Source of the DNA: Olavius algarvensis associated proteobacterium Delta 3
GTDB lineage: Bacteria; Desulfobacterota; Desulfobacteria; Desulfobacterales; CAFBRK01
DNA length: 64,000 bases
Assembly: GCA_903231505.1 (NCBI GenBank)
Contig: CAFBRK010000216.1
Span: forward strand, 1-64,000
Direction: 5' to 3'
Position numbers and translations under genes: made by a program. This document shows, one piece after another, positions 28,629 to 35,949 of this stretch. Positions within the stretch are counted from its first letter, which is position 1; each line of letters starts with the position of its first letter. The notes beneath the pieces are model-generated. The model worked only from the letters and a program-made list of their open reading frames with translations, had not been told where the DNA came from and made no database searches.

Positions 28629-30548
28629 TTATTTGATGGCCGTTCCGGGGTCGATGGGGCGATCAACGGTGACCAGGCTCAAATCGTCGTCTCCCACCGC
28701 CGCCAGAACCATCCCATTGGAGAGCGTCCCCATCAGTTTGGCCGGTTTTAGATTGGCCGCCACCACCACTTGCTTGCCTTCAAGGTCTTCGGGTCTGTAG
28801 CTGCCGGAGATACCGGCCACGATGGTCCGACGCTCTCCCATATCCACCTCCAGTTTCAGAAGCTTTTTGGCCCGGGGTATGGGCTCCGCCGTGATAATTG
28901 TCGCGACCCGGAGATCCACCCGCTGGAGCGTTTCCATGTCGATTTCCGGTTTCATCGTGAGACCCGCTTCCGAACCCGTTGCGTCGGACGCTTGAGCGGC
29001 ATCCGGTGGTTGTTCAATGCGCGGGAACAGGGCCACGGCTTCGGGAATACGGATGCCGGGCGGAAGCGTTCCCCAACGGGAAAGGGGATCCATCAGAAAA
29101 AACGGGGCATCCGGATCCTGCCCCAGGTGCTCCTGCATTTTTTTGGCCGTATCCGGCATGACCGGATAGATCAGACCGGAAACGATGCGCAGCCCTTCCA
29201 GCAGATGGTAGATCACCGTTGCCAGTTCTTTCCGGGCTGCGGGTTGTTTGGCCAGTTCCCAGGGCGATGTGACATCGACATATTTGTTCATCTGGCTGAT
29301 AAACGTCCATACGGCCATCATGGCTTTATGAAACTCAAAATCCTCCATGAAGCGCCGGTACTGCTCGAGGGCTGCGGCCGCATCCTGCGACAAGCGGATT
29401 CCGGAATCTGATCCGGCCTCTCCCATGGGTTCCGGAACGATGCCATCGAAATATTTTCGTGCCATGGCAATGACCCGGGAAAATAGGTTTCCCAGATCGT
29501 TGGCAAGGTCTGCATTGATTCGGCCGACAAGGGCATCCTCGCTGAAACTCGAATCGAGTCCGAAGACCATGTCCCGCATCAGAAAAAACCGAAATGCGTC
29601 AAGCCCGTATTTATTCTTTAAATTCAGAGGTTCCACAACGTTTCCGAGGCTTTTCGACATCTTGCTCTCGGCCACGTTCCAGTACCCGTGAACGTTGAGA
29701 TGGTTATATAACGGGATACCGGCGGCTTTGAGCATGGTCGGCCAATAAATGCCATGGGGTTTAAGAATATCTTTTGCCACGATATGCTGGGCGGCCGGCC
29801 AGAACCGGTCGAAAAGCTCCCCCCCGGGGTATCCGAGTGCCGACACGTAGTTGAGCAATGCGTCGAACCAAACGTATGTGACATAGTTCTCATCAAAAGG
29901 GAGCGTGAGACCCCACCGGAGTCGGGACTTCGGGCGTGAAATGCAAAGGTCTTCGAGGGGCTCCCGCAGAAAGGCAAGCACTTCATTTTTATACCGCTCG
30001 GGGCGTATAAAGTCCGGGTGCTGTTGAATGTGGTCGATGAGCCATTGCTGGTATCGACCCATTCTAAAAAAGTAGTTCGACTCCTTGATGGGCTCCGGTG
30101 CGACTTCATGGTCCGGGCACTTGCCGTCCACCAGTTCCCGTTCCGTGTAGAAACGCTCGCAGCCGAAGCAATAGAGCCCCGCGTACTCACTGAAATAGAT
30201 GTCTCCGGCATCATAAATCCGTTGAAGAATGTTTTTGACAACGGCCTTATGGGATGGATTGGTGGTCCGAATGAATTGATCGTAGCTGATGCGGAGCTCC
30301 GGCCAGAGGTCTTTGAAAAGACCGCTGAACTTGTCCACATAGCTCTGGGGCGTCATGTCTTCCCGCTGAGCCGCCTGCACGATTTTATCGCCGTGCTCAT
30401 CGGTTCCAGTTAAAAAATAGGTGGCGTCTCCTTTCATGCGATGAAATCTGGAGGTCACGTCGGCCAGGATCGTGGTGTACGCATGCCCCAGATGGGGTCT
30501 TGCATTGACGTAATATATCGGTGTGGTGATATAAAACCTTCCGCTCAT
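28629..30548 (-). CDS. metG: Methionyl-tRNA synthetase
   Basis: This 639-residue class Ia synthetase charges tRNA-Met. The HIGH-type motif is HLGH in NARPHLGHAYT, the KMSKS motif is intact in SKMSKSLGN, and a zinc knuckle reads CFGC with CPDH. A C-terminal EMAP/Trbp111-type tRNA-binding domain (RVDLRVATIITAEPIP onward) is included, as in dimeric MetRS. Start ATG overlaps the stop of ricT by 4 bp (ATGA), so it is translationally coupled to ricT and holB upstream. Confidence 0.97.
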   Translation of the reverse strand: MSGRFYITTPIYYVNARPHLGHAYTTILADVTSRFHRMKGDATYFLTGTDEHGDKIVQAAQREDMTPQSYVDKFSGLFKDLWPELRISYDQFIRTTNPSHKAVVKNILQRIYDAGDIYFSEYAGLYCFGCERFYTERELVDGKCPDHEVAPEPIKESNYFFRMGRYQQWLIDHIQQHPDFIRPERYKNEVLAFLREPLEDLCISRPKSRLRWGLTLPFDENYVTYVWFDALLNYVSALGYPGGELFDRFWPAAQHIVAKDILKPHGIYWPTMLKAAGIPLYNHLNVHGYWNVAESKMSKSLGNVVEPLNLKNKYGLDAFRFFLMRDMVFGLDSSFSEDALVGRINADLANDLGNLFSRVIAMARKYFDGIVPEPMGEAGSDSGIRLSQDAAAALEQYRRFMEDFEFHKAMMAVWTFISQMNKYVDVTSPWELAKQPAARKELATVIYHLLEGLRIVSGLIYPVMPDTAKKMQEHLGQDPDAPFFLMDPLSRWGTLPPGIRIPEAVALFPRIEQPPDAAQASDATGSEAGLTMKPEIDMETLQRVDLRVATIITAEPIPRAKKLLKLEVDMGERRTIVAGISGSYRPEDLEGKQVVVAANLKPAKLMGTLSNGMVLAAVGDDDLSLVTVDRPIDPGTAIK

Positions 30549-31360
30549 TTCCGGCTTTTCTCCTTGGCAATGGTAAACTGGTTCAGCCCTTTTTCGACGA
30601 TGGCTCCGGTTTCGAGCTTGATGGATACACGACTGCAGATGACGTTGAGGCGGACTATTTTACCAGTGCCTTCACCGGTCACTACCGATGTCCCCACCCG
30701 CGGGTAGTTTTCCTTCAACTTCTGATACGTCGCATTTTCGTAGTTCAAACAGCACATGAGCCGGCCGCAAAGTCCGGAGATCTTTGTCGGATTCAATGAC
30801 AGATTTTGCTCCTTGGCCATGCGGATGGATACCGGTTCAAACTTGTCGATGAACGTGGAACAGCACAACACACGGCCGCATCGTCCAAGACCCCCACACA
30901 TCTTCGCCTGGTTGCGGATACCGACCTGTCGCATTTCAATGCGGGTTCGGAACTTCTTGACCAGCATCTTGACGAGCTGCCGGAAGTCGACCCGTCCCTC
31001 GGCGGTGAAAAAAAAAGTCAAACGGCTGGCATCAAAGGTACTCTCCACCGAAAACAGGTTCATCTCCAGATCGAGATCCCGGATGCACGCCATGCAAAAC
31101 TCGTGGGCAACCGCTTCGGTCCGGCGGTTTCTTTCCTGCTGTTTGAAATCCTGCTCGGTGGCTAACCGATACACCTTTTTCTGGGGTCGTTTATCTCCGT
31201 TTTTATCCAGAGGCCTCGGTGCTACGGCCACTGTTCCGAAACCGAGCCCCTTCTCAGTCTCCACGATCACGCGCTCGCCCGGCTTCAGAACAAATGCGCC
31301 GGGATCGAAATCGTATATCTTACCTGTCGGTTTAAACCGAATACCAACAATTTTGGTCAT
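30545..31360 (-). CDS. ricT: PSP1-domain protein RicT/YaaT
   Basis: I start this 271-residue protein at MTKIVGIRFKPTGKIYDF, which follows GGGAAGTGATAACC. The PSP1 C-terminal domain contains the family's cysteine cluster MCGGLGRCGRVLCCS and GLCGRLMCCLNYE. In Bacillus RicT (YaaT) is part of the Ric complex, which carries iron-sulfur clusters and promotes mRNA maturation; in other phyla its role is less clear. The order holB-ricT is the same as in many Firmicutes and delta-type genomes, which supports the call. It overlaps metG by 4 bp. Confidence 0.9.
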   Translation of the reverse strand: MTKIVGIRFKPTGKIYDFDPGAFVLKPGERVIVETEKGLGFGTVAVAPRPLDKNGDKRPQKKVYRLATEQDFKQQERNRRTEAVAHEFCMACIRDLDLEMNLFSVESTFDASRLTFFFTAEGRVDFRQLVKMLVKKFRTRIEMRQVGIRNQAKMCGGLGRCGRVLCCSTFIDKFEPVSIRMAKEQNLSLNPTKISGLCGRLMCCLNYENATYQKLKENYPRVGTSVVTGEGTGKIVRLNVICSRVSIKLETGAIVEKGLNQFTIAKEKSRK

Positions 31361-31407
31361 GGTTATCACTTCCCGTCCGGGTTCCACAACAACGCCGTGG
31401 ATTCCCG

Positions 31408-32427
31408 TTATCTGTCTTGTCGGATCATTTTCATCGCCAGCACCTCCAGGGTAACCCGTGGATTGGTATTGGCACGAAGCTGTTTCTGTGCCGTCTCGAT
31501 GGCCGTTAACACGCGCTGGATATTCCCCGGGGGCTGGCGGCTCGCGGCGATTTCGACAATTTCCGCAAGATCGCGGTTTACGATCCGCTCGGGGCGATGG
31601 GGCCAGACAGCGAGGTCCCTGTACCAGGTTTTCAGAATTTCAAGGGCATCCTCAACGCTGTTTTTATCTTCGGAAAGCTGCCGGGCAAATGCCAGACTCC
31701 GCACCATGGAATTAGCGTTCAGGGACTCCGCTTGCTGTATCAGCCAACTTCGACGGCGTATCCACCCGGCCTCGCGCATGCCAAGGGCCTTTGTCACACT
31801 CCCTAGTGAAATCGCCGCCAGAATCGCCGCTTCCGACACATCCATCCCGTGCCTCTGCACGAGCAACGCTGTCAGCGATTCCATGGAGATCGGCCGAAAC
31901 GCCACATGCTGGCATCTGGAGGAAATGGTCGGCAGCAGGTCCGAAGCACCCGAGGCAGTCAATATCAGCAGTGTTTGGGCCGGCGGTTCTTCGAGGGTTT
32001 TCAGCAGTGCGTTTCCTGCCTCCGGGGTCATGACATGCGCATGTGACACAATGGCTGTCCGATACACCGCTTCATAAGGTTTCATGGCCAAGGTGTGCAC
32101 GAGATCCCGGATTTGCTCGATTCGGATCAAGGACCCTTTGGGCGTGACGTGAACCACATCCGGGTGGGTATCGGCGGCAATTTTTCTGCAGGCAGAACAC
32201 GTCCCGCAAGCATCCAGCGGCCCACGCGCGTCCTGCTTGGAAGATAGGCGTTCAGAGGATAGAAACGTGCAGTTGCAGGCCATGGCAAAGGCCAGGGCCG
32301 CTGTCCGTTTACCCACGCCGTCCAGGCCGGTAAACAGCAAGGCGTGGGGGATGTTTCCCTGTGTAAGAAACGCTGTTAACAGCCGGACCGCCCGCTGTTG
32401 ATCCCTTATCGATCCAAATCCAGGCAC
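31408..32427 (-). CDS. holB: DNA polymerase III delta-prime subunit
   Basis: This 339-residue clamp-loader subunit has the P-loop-like GLDGVGKRTAALAFA, a zinc module with CGTCSACRK plus an upstream cysteine, and SSRCQHVAF (the SRC arginine-finger motif) within its AAA+ core. It helps load the sliding clamp on DNA. It starts just downstream of the damaged HU/IHF gene (gap of 4 bp) and is followed by ricT and metG, forming a housekeeping operon. Confidence 0.93.
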   Translation of the reverse strand: MPGFGSIRDQQRAVRLLTAFLTQGNIPHALLFTGLDGVGKRTAALAFAMACNCTFLSSERLSSKQDARGPLDACGTCSACRKIAADTHPDVVHVTPKGSLIRIEQIRDLVHTLAMKPYEAVYRTAIVSHAHVMTPEAGNALLKTLEEPPAQTLLILTASGASDLLPTISSRCQHVAFRPISMESLTALLVQRHGMDVSEAAILAAISLGSVTKALGMREAGWIRRRSWLIQQAESLNANSMVRSLAFARQLSEDKNSVEDALEILKTWYRDLAVWPHRPERIVNRDLAEIVEIAASRQPPGNIQRVLTAIETAQKQLRANTNPRVTLEVLAMKMIRQDR

Positions 32428-32431
32428 AACT

Positions 32432-32619
32432 CTAATAGTTGACCCGTTCTCTGAGTTCCTTTCCTGATTTAAAAAAAGGCAAGCGCTTCGGCTTGATCAG
32501 CACTTTCTCTCCCGTCTTCGGGTTTCTGCCGGTATAACTGCGATAATTCTTCACATAGAATCGGTCTTGGATATGCCGGCCTCCTCCTTCAAGGCAGCGA
32601 TGAGTTCAAGTTTGTTCAT
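32432..32619 (-). pseudogene. HU/IHF-family gene with internal deletion
   Basis: The first 18-20 codons read [20 protein letters not shown], the N-terminus of an IHF/HU-family DNA-bending protein. After SM the frame meets TGA at once. In the next frame the DNA continues as [20 protein letters not shown] and then [18 protein letters not shown], the beta-arm and C-terminal helix of the same family. About 25-30 codons from the middle (dimer core helices and the first strands) are missing and the frame is broken at about 32556-32566. A strong ribosome-binding site (AGGAGGGCTT) and a promoter remain, so the message may still be made. Confidence 0.85.
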
Positions 32620-32693
32620 AAGCCCTCCTATCTGATCGAAAGCCGGCCGGTAACCGTTCAAAACCCGGTGCTCGAAATATCCACAGGATGACT

Positions 32694-32722
32694 TTATAAT
32701 ACAAAACTTTATTGAAAGTCAA
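32694..32722 (-). promoter_or_regulatory. Promoter ahead of the HU/IHF remnant
   Basis: On the minus strand TTGACT (32717-32722) is followed after 17 bp by TTATAA (32694-32699), about 75 bp before the HU/IHF start. It could now drive holB-ricT-metG. Confidence 0.55.
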
Positions 32723-32726
32723 GTAG

Positions 32727-33248
32727 TTATGATAGAACCCGCGGCAGAATCTCGATGTCTTCCGCCTGAACTTCGACCCCGGCATATTGACCAAGGGCCT
32801 CGATGTCCACCAAGACCCGGCCCCGTCCATGGTAGCGTACGAAAACGCCACACACTCCGGCAAAGGGTCCGGCCACGACCAGGACCGGATCACCCTTTCG
32901 AAGCCGTGTGCCGGTCTTCACCGGCTGGTCTGTGGCCACCATGATCTTCAGGGAGTCGACGGTCTGATCCGATACCGGTATCGAGCTCTCTTTGGTGCCG
33001 ATGAGTTTGACGGCACCGGCTGTTTTCACGATTTCCAGGTGCTCTGAAGGGTTTAGATCCGTTTTGACAAAGACATAGCCCGGAAACAGAGGGATCCGGA
33101 TCATCGCTTTTCGATCCCGGCGGCGACTGCGGACCTTGATCTTGGGCAGAAACACCTCGAATGACTTTTTGATCAGCCCCTCGTTGACGACATTCTCGAA
33201 TCGGCTTTTGGTGTGCAGCACGTACCAGAATCGTTCTAGTTTATCCAT
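32727..33248 (-). CDS. NusG-paralogue transcription antiterminator (RfaH/UpxY type)
   Basis: This 173-residue protein has a NusG N-terminal domain (FWYVLHTKSRFENVVNEGL, then IPLFPGYVFVKTDL) and a C-terminal KOW domain (RKGDPVLVVAGPFAGVCGVF). Specialised NusG paralogues of the RfaH/UpxY type bind RNA polymerase and let it read through long polysaccharide or LPS operons. Its position ahead of sugar and LPS genes suits that role. I start at MDKLERFWYV. The housekeeping nusG normally sits with secE and ribosomal genes, none of which are here. Confidence 0.88.
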   Translation of the reverse strand: MDKLERFWYVLHTKSRFENVVNEGLIKKSFEVFLPKIKVRSRRRDRKAMIRIPLFPGYVFVKTDLNPSEHLEIVKTAGAVKLIGTKESSIPVSDQTVDSLKIMVATDQPVKTGTRLRKGDPVLVVAGPFAGVCGVFVRYHGRGRVLVDIEALGQYAGVEVQAEDIEILPRVLS

Positions 33249-33343
33249 GATCAACAATCCAACCCGTTTCATTCCTCAAGAGGCTGTTGCTCCCGGAAAA
33301 TGGCCGGAGCCCCGCCACCGCAACCGCGTGCTTTCCGAAACAC

Positions 33344-34483
33344 TCACGCACTGTCGTGCGCCTGCCGGATAACCTGGAGCTGTTTCATGTGCGTTTCAGC
33401 GTAATCCAGAATATCATCCAAATCATTTTGATGATGCAGGTAGTCCCAGTATTGGCCGATGCTGTCACGAACGTCGCGGGTGGGTTCCCATCCGAGTCCG
33501 CGCAACCGCTGAATGTCGGAAACGATATTGCGAGTGTCGCCGTACCGGTAATACCCGGCCACTATGGGACTCACGGATTTTCCCGTCACCGTTTCCATGG
33601 TATCGTAAAAATCGAGGACGGTCCAGGGTGTGCCTCCCCCCACGTTGAACATGCGGTAATCGGCGTCTGGGTGTTTCAGGACCAGGATATTGGCATCGAC
33701 AACATCGGCGATATTGACAAAATCACGCACCTGTTGACCATCCTCATAGATGATGGGCTGTCGATCGAACATCAGCGACAGCGCAAAAATGCGCATGGCT
33801 CCGGAGTAGGCATTATAAAACGACTGACGGGGGCCCTGCACGATGGAGTATCGCATGACCGTAGTCGGGATGCTGTAGCGTCTTCCGAGCTGCAAAGCGA
33901 TCTGTTCCTGGGAAAACTTGGATATCGCATACGGATTGCAGGGGCGGACCACCCCCTCGTCGGACGGCATCCATGTGAGGATCTCCTGGCATGTCGGGCA
34001 CCGATGATCCCAATTGCCCCGGGAGAGCTGTTCCTCGAGCCGGATGTCGGGATAAATATACCGGCCGTCCTGCGGGTAACAGCGCGGGCACTTGTAGCGG
34101 CCCTCGCCCATGACGGCCTGGCTGGCGGCGACAATCACTTTTTCAACCGTTGCCTGCGGTGCGTTTTCGACCAGCACTTCGTACAACAAGGCCGTCGACA
34201 CGCCGTTCACATGGAAAAATGTCGAAAAATCGGTGAGGTAATCCTGATAGGCCGCAAGGTGATAGACCGCTTGCATGCCGTCCAGGGCCTTCTGCCAGGA
34301 CCGCTTGTCCCGGACGTCACCATGCATGAACTCGGCATCCGGATGGATGTAATCGGGGGCCCCTTTCGGGTGCACCGTTTCCTGGAGGTTGTCCAGAATT
34401 CGGACCGAATGCCCCAGGGCAATAAGGGCATCGGCCGTGTGGGATCCGATGAATCCGGCTCCGCCGGTGATCAGGATGCGCAA
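33344..34483 (-). CDS. NAD-dependent sugar epimerase/dehydratase with zinc-ribbon insert
   Basis: This 379-residue extended SDR enzyme starts MRILITGGAGFIGSH (NAD-binding GxxGxxG). The catalytic YxxxK is YAISK. Between the active-site serine region (AASQAVMGEG) and YAISK lies an insert with two CxxC pairs, CPRC and CPTC (about residues 134-172), likely holding zinc; the same arrangement occurs in dTDP-L-rhamnose 4-epimerase-like proteins. The usual VYG of this strand is VMG here. A nucleotide-sugar epimerase for LPS or exopolysaccharide is likely; the substrate is not proven. rfbACD elsewhere in the window would supply dTDP-rhamnose. The start is preceded by GGAGGGAAC. Confidence 0.88.
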   Translation of the reverse strand: MRILITGGAGFIGSHTADALIALGHSVRILDNLQETVHPKGAPDYIHPDAEFMHGDVRDKRSWQKALDGMQAVYHLAAYQDYLTDFSTFFHVNGVSTALLYEVLVENAPQATVEKVIVAASQAVMGEGRYKCPRCYPQDGRYIYPDIRLEEQLSRGNWDHRCPTCQEILTWMPSDEGVVRPCNPYAISKFSQEQIALQLGRRYSIPTTVMRYSIVQGPRQSFYNAYSGAMRIFALSLMFDRQPIIYEDGQQVRDFVNIADVVDANILVLKHPDADYRMFNVGGGTPWTVLDFYDTMETVTGKSVSPIVAGYYRYGDTRNIVSDIQRLRGLGWEPTRDVRDSIGQYWDYLHHQNDLDDILDYAETHMKQLQVIRQAHDSA

Positions 34484-34500
34484 TTGTTCCCTCCTGTGTT

Positions 34501-34530
34501 CTATAGCGATTGCCAGAATTCCGTTCCGAT
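34501..34530 (+). repeat. Short dispersed repeat A, half copy
   Basis: It reads CTATAGCGATTGCCAGAATT then CCGTTCCGAT, matching the first half of the element seen at 10226, 15724 and 39461; the second half is replaced by unrelated DNA. Confidence 0.65.
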
Positions 34531-34586
34531 TCCTTTTACGATCAAGGTATCACCGCAAAGTTAATCCGTTGAAAGTCAAGAAAGAA

Positions 34587-34650
34587 TTTTGCATTTCGCT
34601 GCCCTTCGACTGGCTCAGGATAAACAGGACGTAGAGGGCGACATGCAAAA
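34587..34650. repeat. Inverted-repeat element with CTTCGACTGGCTCAGG core
   Basis: Arms TTTTGCATTTCGCTGCCC and GGGCGACATGCAAAA pair with a few mismatches around a 31-bp core containing TTCGACTGGCTCAGG, a word common in intergenic repeat families of many bacteria. It probably forms a hairpin in RNA. Confidence 0.55.
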
Positions 34651-34676
34651 CGATCGTCTGACAAAATATTTCGAAT

Positions 34677-34814
34677 TTCACTATGTTCCTGGTGCTCTTT
34701 CCCCGAATCCCCCTCTCAGGGATTCGGGGAAAAATACAGTTCCGTTGCGTCCTATGCGACTCTGCGGTGATCGTTTCCATATGTCTGCAAACGGAACATA
34801 TTTAGGACAACCAC
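34677..34814 (-). repeat. Dispersed repeat B, copy 2 (138 bp)
   Basis: The reverse complement aligns end to end with 6498-6635. In this copy the internal hairpin is perfect: TTCCCCGAATCCC pairs with GGGATTCGGGGAA around CCCTCTCA. Confidence 0.85.
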
Positions 34815-34829
34815 CATCCGCAGTGGGCA

Positions 34830-35825
34830 TTATTTACTCGGATACGATCGGTCGTCGAAAATCACCTTGCTGCCGCTTTCTTCCAACATAAACGGCAATT
34901 CACGATAATCCTTTAACGCCTCGAAAACGGCATTCTGTCGTTCCCGGGGAACCATCAGCAGCAGGAATCCTCCCCCGCCCGCACCGGCCACCTTCCCGGC
35001 CAGGGCCCCGGCGGATGTGGCGCGTTCATACATGTCGTGAATCTGAGGATTCGAAATCCCCGAGGCCATGGTCTGTTTCAGATTCCAGTTTTCCTCCATC
35101 AAGACCCCGCAGCCGGAAATATTCCCATCACGCATGTTTTCGATGAATGGATCTACCAGATGGACCATCCGGCGCATACCTTCGAATTTGTCCGTTTCTG
35201 CCAGATTCGACGTTTGTCGGTTTAAAATGGTGTCGGCGCTTCGCGTGATTCCCGTGTAGTACAGCAGTAAGGATGACGCAAACTTGCGTTTCTGGGCGTT
35301 CCCCATCTCCACAGGTACCCGCAGGGTGAGATCCCCCTTGGAAAAGATAAACTTGTTGATGCCGCCGAAGGCGGCCGCGTATTGATCCTGACGTCCGATG
35401 GGTTTGCCCAGAATGTCGATCTCTATCCGGCAGGCCTCCACGGCCAGTTGCTCTGCCGTCACCAGTGTATTCTGGAAGGCATACAGGGCGTGAAGCAAGG
35501 CCACCGTAATGGAGCTCGAACTGCCCAGACCGGATCCGGATGAGGGGATATCGGCCAGGGTGGTAATTTCAACACCTTGTGTCACCCCCGTGATCTTCAT
35601 GGCCTCCCGGACCAAGTCGTGCTGAATGGCGGCCACCTTGTCCACACATTCCTTTCGGGAATAATTGATGTAAATCATCTCATCGAAGCGTTCTTTGATA
35701 ATGGCATAGACGTACTTGTCGATCGCGGTGGACACGACCATCCCGTCACACCGATCATAGAATTTTTTCAAGTCGGATCCGCCACCGACAAAGCCGATGC
35801 GCAGGGGTGTTTTTACGATGATCAT
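34830..35825 (-). CDS. GHMP-family sugar kinase, heptose-7-phosphate kinase (HddA)-like
   Basis: This 331-residue kinase starts MIIVKTPLRIGFVGGGSDL, the N-terminal signature of D-glycero-D-manno-heptose 7-phosphate kinases of the HddA type. The ATP-binding loop is PSSGSGLGSSSS and the third GHMP motif is KVAGAGGGGFLLL. It would phosphorylate C1 of heptose-7-phosphate on the way to a GDP-heptose, used in LPS or S-layer glycans; a fucokinase-like alternative cannot be excluded. In-frame codons upstream of this start (to 35933) are less protein-like. Partner genes gmhA, gmhB and hddC are not seen here. Confidence 0.82.
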   Translation of the reverse strand: MIIVKTPLRIGFVGGGSDLKKFYDRCDGMVVSTAIDKYVYAIIKERFDEMIYINYSRKECVDKVAAIQHDLVREAMKITGVTQGVEITTLADIPSSGSGLGSSSSITVALLHALYAFQNTLVTAEQLAVEACRIEIDILGKPIGRQDQYAAAFGGINKFIFSKGDLTLRVPVEMGNAQKRKFASSLLLYYTGITRSADTILNRQTSNLAETDKFEGMRRMVHLVDPFIENMRDGNISGCGVLMEENWNLKQTMASGISNPQIHDMYERATSAGALAGKVAGAGGGGFLLLMVPRERQNAVFEALKDYRELPFMLEESGSKVIFDDRSYPSK

Positions 35826-35949
35826 AGGACTGCCCTTATCGTCGCTATCCGACATAGGTTTCGATAAAACAGGAGAGATCCGGGGTCCGGAGCCGTCTCC
35901 GGAGAACTGTTTTATCAACTCGGCGGCGATCAATCAACTGGAAGAACGG

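Larger units (their letters stand above)
34484..34829. other. Intergenic cluster of three repeats
   Basis: No gene is present. The region holds a half copy of repeat A (34501-34530), an inverted-repeat element centred on TTCGACTGGCTCAGG (34587-34650) and copy 2 of the 138-bp repeat B (34677-34814). Confidence 0.7.

Noticed and set aside
33344-34483. SDR gene considered as the missing rfbB
   Set aside because: It has a zinc-ribbon insert and YAISK pattern unlike RfbB dehydratases; epimerase type fits better.
34587-34650. TTCGACTGGCTCAGG element considered as an IS end
   Set aside because: No transposase frame or target duplication is associated; kept only as a repeat.
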